Source of the DNA: a virus
IMG/VR virus record: IMGVR_UViG_3300025736_000117
Coordinates: 1-30,383 of that record
Reading direction: 5' to 3' (one strand)
DNA: 30,383 nucleotides
Both the position numbers and the translations under genes were made by a program. Numbering within the stretch: the first letter of the stretch is position 1; each line of letters opens with the position of its first letter. Positions 1-8,635 of this stretch are shown one piece after another. The notes under the pieces are model-generated. The model saw only the letters and a list, made by a program, of their open reading frames with translations, was not told where the DNA came from and did no database searches.

Positions 1-128
1 TCATTACTTGCTAGAGCTGCCATTTCGTATCTACCAAAACTAATATTGTTGTCTCCATATAGGTTATTTTTAACCAAAATCTCGTCAATGAACGACTGTT
101 GAAGTAGGTGGGTTACAATTTTGCCCAT
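1..128 (-). CDS. Partial hypothetical protein, 3' end outside window
   Basis: An open frame starts with ATG at 128 and runs off the low-coordinate edge of the window after 42 codons without a stop. Just upstream on the coding strand is a purine-rich GGCGGGAGA element a few bases before the ATG, one of the better ribosome binding sites in this block, which supports the start. The visible N-terminus begins MGKIVTHLLQQSF and shows no motif I recognise. It follows the sulfotransferase-like gene after a 41-base gap, so it probably belongs to the same carbohydrate-modification operon. Function unknown. Confidence 0.6.
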   Translation of the reverse strand, partial: MGKIVTHLLQQSFIDEILVKNNLYGDNNISFGRYEMAALASN

Positions 129-169
129 ATTCTCCCGCCTCTTATATGATAGTAGACAGGCTGTTACTT

Positions 170-790
170 TCATTTGGCAAAATGGACATTTTTAACAAAC
201 TTTTTATAGTTTCTATTCTCTTTTGGAATACCAATAAAGTTATATATTTCATCCTGACCTCTGTTGGTGTTAATTTTTTCAATATCAAAAATTTTAACCC
301 TGCCTGGGAAAAGTCTCTCTAGTATACTAGACTTATAATAATATGAATCATAAAATTCTCCAGCAACTTCCTCAATAGTTTTTTCATCTGAGAATGAATA
401 TTTGGGATAAGACAAATCCCAACCCAGCCCACTTTTTTCCCACACATTTTCATAATTTAAAGAAAATGGATTACTTCGTAAGGATGTATGAGCCATTGTT
501 CTAATAGTTTTTGACCTATCCCTTTTTAAACAAAGAACCTTGATATCTGGAATTTCCGCCAAAAAAGTAGTCACATATGGAAGGAAAAACAAGCCAACTT
601 CCCCATAACTGTCCTTTTCTTTAAAAACTTTTAACTTGTTAACTATCTTTTCCTTGCTGTATCCCCATGGTAAGAAACTATCCATTTTTCCCTCGTGAAC
701 ACATTCTATGCCACAATTTTTAATCATCTCCGCAAAAGATGATGAACCGCAGCTCCCAGTCCCAATTCCTATAAATTTTATACCACTCAT
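170..790 (-). CDS. Sulfotransferase-like protein
   Basis: About 206 residues. Near the N-terminus is a P-loop-like GIGTGSCGSSSF, resembling the 5'-phosphosulfate binding loop of PAPS-dependent sulfotransferases. Further on, IKVLCLKRDRSKTIRTM resembles the 3'-phosphate binding segment (strand, then Arg and Ser/Thr). If correct, it would transfer sulfate from PAPS to a sugar hydroxyl in the cytoplasm. I chose the ATG at 790 because it overlaps the TGA of the upstream epimerase-methyltransferase gene (ATGA), the usual coupling in this block; an in-frame ATG at 799 is also possible. It is last but one in the visible glycosyl cluster, so sulfation of a finished glycan is an attractive but inferred role. 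The family call rests on these two short motifs. Confidence 0.62.
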   Translation of the reverse strand: MSGIKFIGIGTGSCGSSSFAEMIKNCGIECVHEGKMDSFLPWGYSKEKIVNKLKVFKEKDSYGEVGLFFLPYVTTFLAEIPDIKVLCLKRDRSKTIRTMAHTSLRSNPFSLNYENVWEKSGLGWDLSYPKYSFSDEKTIEEVAGEFYDSYYYKSSILERLFPGRVKIFDIEKINTNRGQDEIYNFIGIPKENRNYKKFVKNVHFAK

Positions 791-2202
791 TTTGTCCATA
801 AGAATTCACTATCAGACAATTCAGTCCGTTTATAAATCTTGTCCAGGTTCCTCATTAATTCTTTTTCAGTTTCGTCATAATCTAAGGTTTGTCCTTTAGA
901 CATATTGATGTGGAACTCTGCCGCAATCGTATCTATTTTTTCGTGCAATCCATTTAAAATCTCTGGTACAATCTCTTTTTCTCCACCCTCGCAGTCCATT
1001 TTAAGGAAATCGCAGTGGTCTATCTTGTTATCTTCCATGATTGACTTAAGGGTTACGGTTTCAACCTCTTCATAATGTTCTTCATCAAAGTCTGGTAAGA
1101 TTAAATCAAGACTGTTAGAGCCGGTATTGGTTTCATGTATATACAGTTTTCTCTTTCCTGGTGTTCCTACAGCTTTATTAAAAGGAATAATTTTATCCCC
1201 ATACCCATTGCGGTTAATGTTTTCAACTAACAACTTATAACTTTCGGAAAACGGTTCATATGCATAAACAATTGCACCTCTGCTGGCAGCCAAGAGAGAA
1301 GCTGACCCTATCTGAGCGCCAATATCTATCACCGTCATTTCCTTCATGTATCCTGGCATCCTATATACATTATCTCTAAACACCGAACGAATTATTCCCA
1401 GGTCGCTAGAGTTATATCTTGTTTCAAATTGAAAACCACTTATGTTTACCATACAATCACTTTCTACCATTTTTTTAATTCCCCTTTTAATTCCAACCTT
1501 AATCTCAACTGGATCTTTTGAAAAAATACCAGCGGCATACCCTTTTGGAGCATCAACATATTTAGGTTTTATTTCTGTTCTGAGTTCTTTGTTTATGTGT
1601 TTAATAATTTCATTAAAGCTAACTAGATTTCCAGAACCAATATCCTTTATCCCAGTCGTACCGTCTATAGCATATTTTAACACATTATCAACAACATCAT
1701 CAATGTGTATAAAATCTCTTTTTTGCTCTCCATCACCATATACTATAGGAGATTCCCCCTTCTTCATGGATTCACACCACTGGTAAATAGCTGTGGGATG
1801 TCCCCTGTCACCTTCTGTCTCACCATAAATAGGGAAAATTCTTAGTCCAAGATTTTCGGGGAAGTGTTTTGTTTGCAACTCCTCCAATCCTTTTTTAAAT
1901 CTAGCAAACTCTGTATCTTTTTCATACACCAAAGCGCTTGATGGCCAGACTAATTTAATATCATTTAGTAAGCAAAATCGAAATAAATACTCAAATGATG
2001 CCATAACAGTATAAGCATGATAGGCAGGATTTTTTTCAAAAGGAAGATGAGTTGGTGAAGCGAACGCGAAAATAAAATCGCAGTCTTTTGTTGGGGTAGA
2101 AGTGGTTGCCGCTCCTAGTTTCTTTAATTTCTTTTCAATAGCTGAGCCAATAAAACCATGTCTACCTAGAATACAAACCTTTTTGCCTTTATATCTTTTC
2201 AT
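787..2202 (-). CDS. Fusion: SDR epimerase-like domain + FkbM-type methyltransferase
   Basis: 471 residues in two domains. Residues about 5-230 are an extended short-chain dehydrogenase/epimerase fold, with nucleotide loop GRHGFIG (13-19), a serine strand WPSSALVYE (86-94), and YGDGEQKRDFIHIDDV typical of NAD-dependent sugar epimerases and dehydratases. The YxxxK catalytic motif appears as FARFK (99-103), so the tyrosine seems to be phenylalanine. Residues about 290-440 are an FkbM-family SAM methyltransferase with VIDIGAQIGS (291-300), KMDCEGGE (401-408) and AEFH. Known FkbM enzymes O-methylate sugars or related substrates. The ATG overlaps the preceding gene's stop (ATGA) and its own stop overlaps the sulfotransferase start. 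I infer a sugar-binding SDR half, perhaps without redox activity, tethered to an O-methyltransferase. Confidence 0.85.
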   Translation of the reverse strand: MKRYKGKKVCILGRHGFIGSAIEKKLKKLGAATTSTPTKDCDFIFAFASPTHLPFEKNPAYHAYTVMASFEYLFRFCLLNDIKLVWPSSALVYEKDTEFARFKKGLEELQTKHFPENLGLRIFPIYGETEGDRGHPTAIYQWCESMKKGESPIVYGDGEQKRDFIHIDDVVDNVLKYAIDGTTGIKDIGSGNLVSFNEIIKHINKELRTEIKPKYVDAPKGYAAGIFSKDPVEIKVGIKRGIKKMVESDCMVNISGFQFETRYNSSDLGIIRSVFRDNVYRMPGYMKEMTVIDIGAQIGSASLLAASRGAIVYAYEPFSESYKLLVENINRNGYGDKIIPFNKAVGTPGKRKLYIHETNTGSNSLDLILPDFDEEHYEEVETVTLKSIMEDNKIDHCDFLKMDCEGGEKEIVPEILNGLHEKIDTIAAEFHINMSKGQTLDYDETEKELMRNLDKIYKRTELSDSEFLWTK

Positions 2203-2945
2203 ATAGGATATTCCTTAGTGTGACTAAAATGATAAAACATTATTTCTTTCCCCATACGCCTGCCCGTAACCTTGTCTATAGCTACTTGATAAAGTGAACC
2301 ATCGTCTTTTTGCTCAAACTCTAAGGGTAGTCTGTCATGTCCATGCCACGGATAGTGTGGAGGATACTTAAATCTTACATGTTTCTGCGTAGCCATCCAT
2401 GGTCCCATAATAAGTTCATCAAATCCAAAGAGTTTGTGTACTTTAAACACTTTTTCCCATCCTGGAACCTTTTTAAATAGGCTGTTCACTTCGTCACAGT
2501 TGCGGTATATGGAAAATGTCCCATTAAGTTCATTGTCTTCATCCGCAAAGACATCACAGTCCTCCAAATACTCATCTGTTAAAAAATGGTCTAGCCTCCC
2601 AAACACAACATCCCAATTTGTGTGTCCCCAGAAGTCGAATCCCTCGACATGGTCTTCCATAATTAACCCATAAGCTGGGTAATAGTCACTTGTAAGTTTG
2701 TGTGGAGCATATATGTCTATATAGTTTCCTGGTTTTACACCTGTTTTTTCCTTAACTCTTTCGTCAAATTCTTCTATGGTCATGTCTATAATGTGCACAT
2801 TCTTCCTTCCACCGATGGCATGGGGCGTAAACACCTTAAGTGTCCAGCCATATGGTGCTAACATCTCAAAGTTGTCGAAATACTTATCAACCCAATCGAA
2901 GGGGGTCCCAAACATCATTTGCAATATCACCTTTTTATATTTCAC
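2199..2945 (-). CDS. DUF6625-like glycosyltransferase-type protein
   Basis: 248 residues, starting at a GTG codon. The middle carries a block, APHKLTSDYYPAYGLIMEDH followed by EGFDFWGHTNWDVVFG, that I recognise from DUF6625-type proteins of capsule and lipopolysaccharide clusters. There the block is typically PYKLCDxKPAYG...YDFWGxxDxDxIFG and is thought to form a GT-A-like nucleotide-sugar site. NWDVV occupies the DxD position with its first Asp changed to Asn. LNGTFSIYRN also matches the family. No membrane segment or signal peptide is visible. It sits between the deacetylase and the epimerase-methyltransferase, with which it overlaps (ATGA). Donor and acceptor are unknown. Confidence 0.72.
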   Translation of the reverse strand: MKYKKVILQMMFGTPFDWVDKYFDNFEMLAPYGWTLKVFTPHAIGGRKNVHIIDMTIEEFDERVKEKTGVKPGNYIDIYAPHKLTSDYYPAYGLIMEDHVEGFDFWGHTNWDVVFGRLDHFLTDEYLEDCDVFADEDNELNGTFSIYRNCDEVNSLFKKVPGWEKVFKVHKLFGFDELIMGPWMATQKHVRFKYPPHYPWHGHDRLPLEFEQKDDGSLYQVAIDKVTGRRMGKEIMFYHFSHTKEYPI

Positions 2946-2963
2946 TACATACAGACTATCATA

Positions 2964-3506
2964 CTAAACCTTTATATAGTTTATATACTCTGGCTTGCCA
3001 ACAACCGCATCAAAATGTGGTTTGTTTATCCCGTGTTGGGATTTATAACAATTCATGGCCTGATCTTTCAGCTTCCACTCTTCAACAGAGGGCACTAAAC
3101 CGACGTCTCCATCGGGAAAAAGTCTTTGTTTGGTGTAAGTAGAATAGTATACAACCTTTTTACCCCATATCTTTGTTGCCACTTCACTTACGGCATCATG
3201 TTGACGATGTCCTCCCTCTACGGCTGGTGCAAATACCATGTCTGGTTCGTATTTACGAAGTTTTTTTTCTAGGTCTTTCATAACAAGTCTTTTGTCTGGT
3301 AGTCCAAGGAAATCAACTTCACACCCAAGTATTTTACAAGCATCTCTACTTTCTTGGCGCCTTGTTTCTGGGTCTATATCAAATCTTTCTTTGTGGAGAA
3401 TACCGTCAGTACAAACAACAACCTTTATGGGCTTATTTCTAAGAATAATATAAGAACAAAATAAAACTTCGTCATCTGAATGTGTAGAAATTAGTAGATT
3501 ACTCAT
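2964..3506 (-). CDS. PIG-L/LmbE-family deacetylase
   Basis: 180 residues. STHSDDEVLF near the N-terminus matches the AHPDDE zinc-binding motif of the LmbE/PIG-L family, with the first residues varied, and EGGHRQHDAVS supplies the later conserved histidine and aspartate. Family members are zinc hydrolases that remove acetyl groups from N-acetylglucosamine conjugates such as GlcNAc-inositol. The length is slightly short for the family. It overlaps the 3' end of the upstream CgeB-like gene by eight bases and is followed closely by the DUF6625 gene. In this context it probably de-N-acetylates a sugar on the glycan being built, exposing an amine. Substrate is inferred. Confidence 0.85.
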   Translation of the reverse strand: MSNLLISTHSDDEVLFCSYIILRNKPIKVVVCTDGILHKERFDIDPETRRQESRDACKILGCEVDFLGLPDKRLVMKDLEKKLRKYEPDMVFAPAVEGGHRQHDAVSEVATKIWGKKVVYYSTYTKQRLFPDGDVGLVPSVEEWKLKDQAMNCYKSQHGINKPHFDAVVGKPEYINYIKV

Positions 3507-4335
3507 GCTCTTTAATTAAATTTAATATGCTGACAAGACGATGGTCGTAAGTATGGTGCAACAATGCCTTCTTCCTGCCATTTATGGCAATCTGCTCTGC
3601 TATCTCTGGATTATCTATTAACATGTGCATTTTGTCAAGCATTTCCTCATCATCTTTATATGATAAGTAATCTGTCCCTTCCACCAAACCAGTAAGTTCA
3701 AGGTCTGGATGATAATCTTTTAACACAGGCCCTATTGCAAGACATTCAAAAAATCTCTGTGCAACTTGGCTGTCGCCAATATGGGTCTTACCAGAACGAA
3801 TCCATTGAACCCTGGCTTCATTTATTTTTTCAACATATACATTTGGCTTGTGATTCTTTCCGCAGTCGTTAAAACTAAATTCGGTTTTCATCAAATCAAG
3901 ACATCGTTGCCTTTCAGTATAAACACCGAGTCCAAGAGAACCTGCAAAAACAAAGTCGTACTTTTGTTCAATTTCGGGAATTCTTCGGTGTAAATCTGGA
4001 TCACACGCTTGTTGAAATACTATTTTTTTGCCAGGAAAAGCATTCAATCGAGAAGATGTGTTGGAAGATGCTAATAGCACTATATCACAGGTGGCCCAAG
4101 TGGATGGATTCGTTTCAGCTCTGTCCATAAGTAGGTCAATCTCCCAAACCATAGTGGTTTTATTACCTGTATAAAAAATAGAAAATGGTTCTATGTTTAA
4201 AACATGGTCTTGAGGAGATTCTGGCGTTTTGTAATCATGAACCACTATTCCTAAGCGTTTAGCCGCACGCATAAGATAGTTTTTTTTGTTATATGTTATA
4301 GGATTGTCTTCGCACGAAATTGTTAATTCAATCAT
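3499..4335 (-). CDS. CgeB-like glycosyltransferase (GT-B, Glyco_trans_1_2 type)
   Basis: 278 residues. The second half, from KYDFVFAGSLGLGVYTERQ through GDSQVAQRFFECLAIGPVLK to the C-terminal helix, matches the C-terminal nucleotide-sugar domain of CgeB/Glyco_trans_1_2 proteins, in which a conserved R-x-FE-xLA motif contacts the donor. The N-terminal half, with a strand (VLLASSN) and KKIVFQQACDPD, fits a shortened acceptor domain. The start ATG lies one base after the TAA of the upstream GT2 gene, forming a TAAAATG junction seen several times in this window. The product is predicted soluble. The exact sugar is not deducible. Confidence 0.8.
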   Translation of the reverse strand: MIELTISCEDNPITYNKKNYLMRAAKRLGIVVHDYKTPESPQDHVLNIEPFSIFYTGNKTTMVWEIDLLMDRAETNPSTWATCDIVLLASSNTSSRLNAFPGKKIVFQQACDPDLHRRIPEIEQKYDFVFAGSLGLGVYTERQRCLDLMKTEFSFNDCGKNHKPNVYVEKINEARVQWIRSGKTHIGDSQVAQRFFECLAIGPVLKDYHPDLELTGLVEGTDYLSYKDDEEMLDKMHMLIDNPEIAEQIAINGRKKALLHHTYDHRLVSILNLIKEHE

Positions 4336-4336
4336 T

Positions 4337-4954
4337 TTATTTCCAATTAATTCTTTCTGGATAATCTTTTGTTATTATACCACGATATGTCTGGGAATCC
4401 AACAGAGCTTCTTCTTTCATGTCATTTTCCATTGAATTTATGGTGCTTCTTTTGTGGTGATATATTTTAACTCTACCTTCAACCCTAAGAAGCTCTTTAA
4501 CCCTCTTAAAATAGTCATCATCAGAAGCAAAATATTTTAAAGTCTCGTCTAGTTTTCCAAACTCACGCTTAATTGCTCTGGGAACCATAAAATAACATCC
4601 CATGGCCGGTTTATTCTTTTGATTAGACACTTCCGGTGTGGTTACGTGTTCAGTGCACATATCAACTAGGTTTCCAGACTCGAGCATTGTATCTGAATTG
4701 GCTATTATTGTAAAATCAGTATCTGATAAGACCCAGCCGCGGTTGACATTTTTTGTAAATCCGGTATTTTCCCTTGAATAAATGTAAATATCCGAAACCT
4801 CTCTGAGTTTTTTACTATATCTACCACCATCCTCACTAATAATAACTTTTTCTACCACATCTTTGTGTGATTCTACGCAGGCTAAGGCCATTGTCTCAAG
4901 GTCTTCGCTGATGGTATATGTTGGAATAACAAGTGTTATTGATTTTTTGTTCAT
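4337..4954 (-). CDS. GT2-family glycosyltransferase (paralogue of the HNH-fused GT2)
   Basis: 205 residues with a GT-A nucleotide-sugar domain: SITLVIPTYTISEDL at the N-terminus, SEDGGRYS after strand two, GFTKNVNRGW, then ANSDTM at the metal-binding DxD position (as NSD). It closely resembles the C-terminal half of the protein at 10389-11528 over its whole length, including IPTYTIS, EDGGR, GFTxNVNRGW and the IYHH near the end. The two are clear paralogues. The ATG overlaps the stop of the upstream DUF616-like gene (ATGA). This copy shows what the GT2 domain looks like without the endonuclease. Confidence 0.88.
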   Translation of the reverse strand: MNKKSITLVIPTYTISEDLETMALACVESHKDVVEKVIISEDGGRYSKKLREVSDIYIYSRENTGFTKNVNRGWVLSDTDFTIIANSDTMLESGNLVDMCTEHVTTPEVSNQKNKPAMGCYFMVPRAIKREFGKLDETLKYFASDDDYFKRVKELLRVEGRVKIYHHKRSTINSMENDMKEEALLDSQTYRGIITKDYPERINWK

Positions 4955-5631
4955 TTGTATACCGTCCTTTCTGGGTGTTTTGAAAATTTAAACCAATCGT
5001 TTCTTCTCTCTGGTGTGGAATGTCTTATAGGTTCCATTGTTTTTACTTTAGCTCCAGAATACCACACAGCGTATGGCAGGCTAAGTTGGTCTCTTAATGA
5101 CCCATTAACCATCTGGTAAAACCATTCCCTATTGAGCAATTCTATTGTTGGATTATTCTTTCTCACTACACACTTGGTCTCATATAGCCCAACATCATCT
5201 GGAAAGCCTTCTGAGTGCATTCTAAGGGCATGCTCGGCTATCGTATGTGTATTGTCTAGTTTCATTGTCATACACTCTTCTGCCTCTTCAGCAACCGTTG
5301 TTCTTTCTGGGTGTCTAAATGTCAACATGTCCGCATCCCCCATTTCGTCGATTAGTGTGGTTGCCTTCACGTCCAGTTGAATAGAGCCATCTATCCAAAC
5401 GGTATAGTCATATTCAGGAAAAAACCTATGAGATAATATTTTGTATCTCCTTGCATCTCTACGAGGGTCTATAAATAATCGCTTAGCATGTCTATACTCC
5501 CACCAACCATCTTTTGATAGCGTGTCCTTTTCTGTATAGAAATGGTAATCTACTCCATCTTCAAAAAGGTGGTCTTCTTTAATACTGTCGTACCCTCCCG
5601 TAACACACGTATAAACTGCTATTTTATTCAT
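4951..5631 (-). CDS. DUF616 / TOD1-MUCI70-type glycosyltransferase-like protein
   Basis: 226 residues. It starts with IAVYTCVTGGYDSIKED, continues with AKRLFIDPRRDARRYKILSH and YDYTVWIDGSIQL, then FRHPERTTVAEEAEECM and SLRDQLSLPYAVW. These are the hallmarks of the DUF616 family, named TOD1/MUCI70 in plants and implicated in glycosylation, also frequent in bacterial polysaccharide loci. The WIDGS segment probably plays the DxD role. The gene overlaps both neighbours by a few bases. It is predicted to be a soluble GT-A-like enzyme of unknown donor. Confidence 0.8.
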   Translation of the reverse strand: MNKIAVYTCVTGGYDSIKEDHLFEDGVDYHFYTEKDTLSKDGWWEYRHAKRLFIDPRRDARRYKILSHRFFPEYDYTVWIDGSIQLDVKATTLIDEMGDADMLTFRHPERTTVAEEAEECMTMKLDNTHTIAEHALRMHSEGFPDDVGLYETKCVVRKNNPTIELLNREWFYQMVNGSLRDQLSLPYAVWYSGAKVKTMEPIRHSTPERRNDWFKFSKHPERTVYK

Positions 5632-6700
5632 TGTTAATTGCCAACTGATAAGCCTTCTTTATGTCTCGTGCATATTTCCTCATACCATACTCTTTAACAG
5701 CTTTTTCTCTAGCCGCTATTGACATTTTGTTTCTTAAGGAATCGTCGTCAAGTTTAATGAGTGCCTTAGCCGCTTCAGGATATCCTTTGAAGTTCACCTT
5801 AAAGCCACATGACTCATCTACGAAGTCAGCCTGTCCGCCGTAATTATAAGTAATAACTGGTAGTCCAGAGGCTAACGCCTGTGGTGTAGTTAAACCTATC
5901 TGTTCAACAAACTTAAAGTCAGAGTTGGGCAGGGTAATGAATACGTCACCGAGGTTAAAGATCTTGTGTACCTCAGGTTGAGGAACTGCATCTATGAAGA
6001 ATACCTTGTCGGTTAATCCTTCCTTAGCTATCCACTTCTGTAATATCTTCTTGTCCCAGGGTTTGGTGGGGTGTACTCCACCTACATACACGAGCACCCA
6101 GTCCTTTAAGTTAGCTCTCTTGAACGTGTGAAATATTTCAAAGATACCCTTTTGTTCTTGAACCCTACCAACAAAAAGTAAAACCTTCTTATCCTTGAAG
6201 CGAGTCTTTTCTCTTGGTTTAAACCTGTCAGTATCACAACCACCGTGCAACAAGGATATTTTGTCTTTATCTATACCCTCTTGAGTAAGACAATCATAAA
6301 CCGATTGGCTTCTGGCAACAAATGATTTAACTTTCTCTTTCGCCAAGGTTAAACACTCACTTGCCCAATCCTGTTTGCCCCAGAGAAAACCGTAAGTGGG
6401 AATGTTCCAAGCAATCTCTGGCACAGAGTTGTTGAAATGTTCCATAATTATTTTCTGAACTGGACCATAAAATTCATAAATACTTATAACATCATACTCT
6501 TTCAAACTATTTAACAAGGTGGCCTCGCTTCGATAAACGACTTCATTAAGATTGTTGTTAGATATGAATGCTCTGCTCTGAGAAGTGTCTGTTGGTTCTG
6601 AGCCCTTGGTGAACACATCAATATCCATCCCTGCCTCTTTGGCGTATTTGAAGTGTTCAAGCAAGTCGTTGCGTAGAACAGTTAATAAGGCTACCTTCAT
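5624..6700 (-). CDS. GT4-family glycosyltransferase (GT-B fold)
   Basis: 358 residues, about the usual length for GT4. The N-terminal acceptor domain is followed by SLLHGGCDTDRFKP and KKVLLFVGRVQEQKGIFEIF, the typical start of the C-terminal donor domain. LTTPQALASGLPVITYNYGG then stands where GT4 enzymes have the E-x7-E donor loop, here with Gln (TPQA) at the second acidic position. It is retaining in the known family and uses nucleotide-activated sugars. The start overlaps the methyltransferase stop (ATGA). This is one of the most canonical enzymes in the block. Confidence 0.93.
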   Translation of the reverse strand: MKVALLTVLRNDLLEHFKYAKEAGMDIDVFTKGSEPTDTSQSRAFISNNNLNEVVYRSEATLLNSLKEYDVISIYEFYGPVQKIIMEHFNNSVPEIAWNIPTYGFLWGKQDWASECLTLAKEKVKSFVARSQSVYDCLTQEGIDKDKISLLHGGCDTDRFKPREKTRFKDKKVLLFVGRVQEQKGIFEIFHTFKRANLKDWVLVYVGGVHPTKPWDKKILQKWIAKEGLTDKVFFIDAVPQPEVHKIFNLGDVFITLPNSDFKFVEQIGLTTPQALASGLPVITYNYGGQADFVDESCGFKVNFKGYPEAAKALIKLDDDSLRNKMSIAAREKAVKEYGMRKYARDIKKAYQLAINNE

Positions 6701-7311
6701 TTTTGGCTAATAGCTAAATAGTATTCTCCAGTAGATTCAACTCCGTTTCTCGTATTGGTGTTTATTATCTTACTTATGGTTACTTTTCCCTTGAATAGTT
6801 TCCCTAACTTCTTTTTGTCAAACCAATGCTCATGTTCGCTATCCATTTCCGCTATGAACTTCTTATACTTCTTACTGTGGTCTGCTGGAACGAGTACGAT
6901 TAAGTATCCTCCTGGCTTACAAACCCTGTAAGCGTTGTTCATTAACCCCTTTGTGTCTACAACGTGTTCAACGATCTCACTCATAACCACATAGTCAAAG
7001 TAGTTCGATAGTATTGGGTGAGGTATCTCTGGTAAAGTTGAAACGAATCCATCAATCCCCCAGAACTCCTTCAGTTGCATGATGGCTGAGGTAGATATGT
7101 CTAACCCCACAAGCTCCATGTCTTTCTTCTCATTCTTTATCCTCTCCAGTAACCAGCCGTTCCCACAGCCTAAGTCAATTAGTTTTGAGCCGTCTCTAAT
7201 AAAGTCAATCACAGCATCAAATAACTGAGGGTACTTCCTCCACGTATCTTTGCCCTCCTCTAACCATTTAGTGTTCCAGTGTCCTTGATTGTTTATGTTT
7301 TTAGTCCTCAT
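6697..7311 (-). CDS. Class I SAM-dependent methyltransferase
   Basis: 204 residues. KLIDLGCGNGWLLERI is a canonical SAM-binding motif I, followed by LVGLDISTSAI (acidic ribose-binding residue), YVVMSEIVEHV and CKPGGYLIVLVP, the order seen in Methyltransf_11/23 proteins. Substrate cannot be read from sequence; lying between two glycosyltransferases with four-base overlaps at both ends, it probably methylates a sugar or lipid-linked or protein-linked glycan. Soluble, with no membrane segments. Confidence 0.9.
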   Translation of the reverse strand: MRTKNINNQGHWNTKWLEEGKDTWRKYPQLFDAVIDFIRDGSKLIDLGCGNGWLLERIKNEKKDMELVGLDISTSAIMQLKEFWGIDGFVSTLPEIPHPILSNYFDYVVMSEIVEHVVDTKGLMNNAYRVCKPGGYLIVLVPADHSKKYKKFIAEMDSEHEHWFDKKKLGKLFKGKVTISKIINTNTRNGVESTGEYYLAISQK

Positions 7312-8126
7312 AATTCTATTTCTCTATCCCCTTCCATCTCACCCCAGGTTATACCTGTGTTAGCGTAAGGAGTATTGTTATTAGCTTTCTTAATCATGTC
7401 CCATTGTGCTCTCCTAGCCTCACCATCGTAAAGGTGTGCCTCCATTGTTCCATGTCTGGCGTGGTGGTGATGAACACAAGGAACCCAACTCACCTCGTGG
7501 GGTTTTAATCCATAGTCTATAAATCTCTTTCTTAGACTTAACATCCAGTAGCCATAATCTCTCCATCTCTCGTCAAATCCTTTTAGCTTCAAGATGGTCT
7601 CTCTTGGGAGGGAATAGAAGATGGTCTCGTTTTCAGCCTTCTCCTTAGTGGCGATTGTTGTAGGTTTGGCTATTGACCATAGTAGTTTAGGGTTACTTCT
7701 CCAATCAACTGACTCAATAGGATTGTTCTCTAGTGTTCCTTCAGTTAGATATGGTAGAACAGTGCAGAATATGTCCTTCTCCCTAGTGTGGGGTCTGTAC
7801 AGAGCCTCTATCGCATCAAAGGAAGTCAACCTATCCTCCATTGTAGCTCCTATGATATCTCCTTTTGCCTGTTTGAATCCTATGTTCCATGCGTGTACAG
7901 GGCATTTCCAGTTCACATCACCCTCATAAACAAAGTATCTCAGGTTTAGTTTGGGATATAATTTTTTACACTCCTTAGCCACTGCGATACCCTCAGGGTC
8001 ATTACCGCCATCTAAGACAATCACTTCATAGTCCTCTTTAGGAAAGGTTTGATTCGCCCAGATATGTAAGGTCTTTTTTAGTATCTTCGGTTGTTTGAAG
8101 TATGAGAGTAGTTGTGTATATTTCAT
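7308..8126 (-). CDS. GT2-family glycosyltransferase
   Basis: 272 residues. TLHIWANQTFPKEDYEVIVLDGGNDP is the typical GT2 beginning, followed by AWNIGFKQAKGDIIGATMEDRL, where MED occupies the metal-binding position. A later segment, GFDERWRDYGYWMLSLRKRF, fits the GGFDE...ED acceptor-binding region. The N-terminus (MKYTQLLSYFKQP) lacks the usual VSVIIPTYN strand, so the first strand is divergent. It overlaps both neighbouring methyltransferase genes by four bases, making a methyltransferase-GT2-methyltransferase unit. Confidence 0.87.
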   Translation of the reverse strand: MKYTQLLSYFKQPKILKKTLHIWANQTFPKEDYEVIVLDGGNDPEGIAVAKECKKLYPKLNLRYFVYEGDVNWKCPVHAWNIGFKQAKGDIIGATMEDRLTSFDAIEALYRPHTREKDIFCTVLPYLTEGTLENNPIESVDWRSNPKLLWSIAKPTTIATKEKAENETIFYSLPRETILKLKGFDERWRDYGYWMLSLRKRFIDYGLKPHEVSWVPCVHHHHARHGTMEAHLYDGEARRAQWDMIKKANNNTPYANTGITWGEMEGDREIEL

Positions 8127-8635
8127 TTCTTTATAGCTATGACTCTAATGGAAGGACTTGGATGGTCTTTACCATGGTATCTTGCCTCCACGTCACACCC
8201 TAATTCCTCTAATGTTTTTATATACCAGTCTGCGGTGTAATGGGCGATGTGTGTGTTCTCGGGGTAGTCTTGACCTCCACCGGTAACGTAAGCCACAAAG
8301 GCACTGTCAACAGGTCCACCACGCCACTTCTCACTCTTTGGTAGGTCTCTTTGAGTTACCAAGTTCTCCCAGAGTCTAAAGAAGTCGGGTAATATCATTT
8401 CTAGTCGTCCACCTTTTTTAAGAACTCTCAGCCATTCAACTAAGACATCTTCAACAATCCTCCAGCTAAAGTGTTCTATCACATGAGAAGAAAATATATC
8501 TTCTAGCTCTCCATCTTTGTAGGGTAACTTCTTAGCGTCACAAACCAAATCTATTCCCTCCAGCTTACGGATGTCTTGGTGAATCCAGCCTTCCTTTTGT
8601 GGGTTTAGCCCCGTACCTATCTCAAGTTTTAACAT
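8123..8635 (-). CDS. Small SAM-dependent methyltransferase
   Basis: 170 residues. LKLEIGTGLNPQKEGWIHQDI is a variant motif I region of the LNLGxGxxxxxGWxNxDI type, followed by DLVCDAKKLPYKDGELEDI, SSHVIEHFSW and LKKGGRLEMILPDF. This pattern is common in small methyltransferases embedded in polysaccharide clusters. It resembles the protein at 11530-12084 in layout and in the HxxEHFS motif, so the two are likely paralogues. Substrate unknown; it overlaps neighbours at both ends. Confidence 0.85.
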   Translation of the reverse strand: MLKLEIGTGLNPQKEGWIHQDIRKLEGIDLVCDAKKLPYKDGELEDIFSSHVIEHFSWRIVEDVLVEWLRVLKKGGRLEMILPDFFRLWENLVTQRDLPKSEKWRGGPVDSAFVAYVTGGGQDYPENTHIAHYTADWYIKTLEELGCDVEARYHGKDHPSPSIRVIAIKK

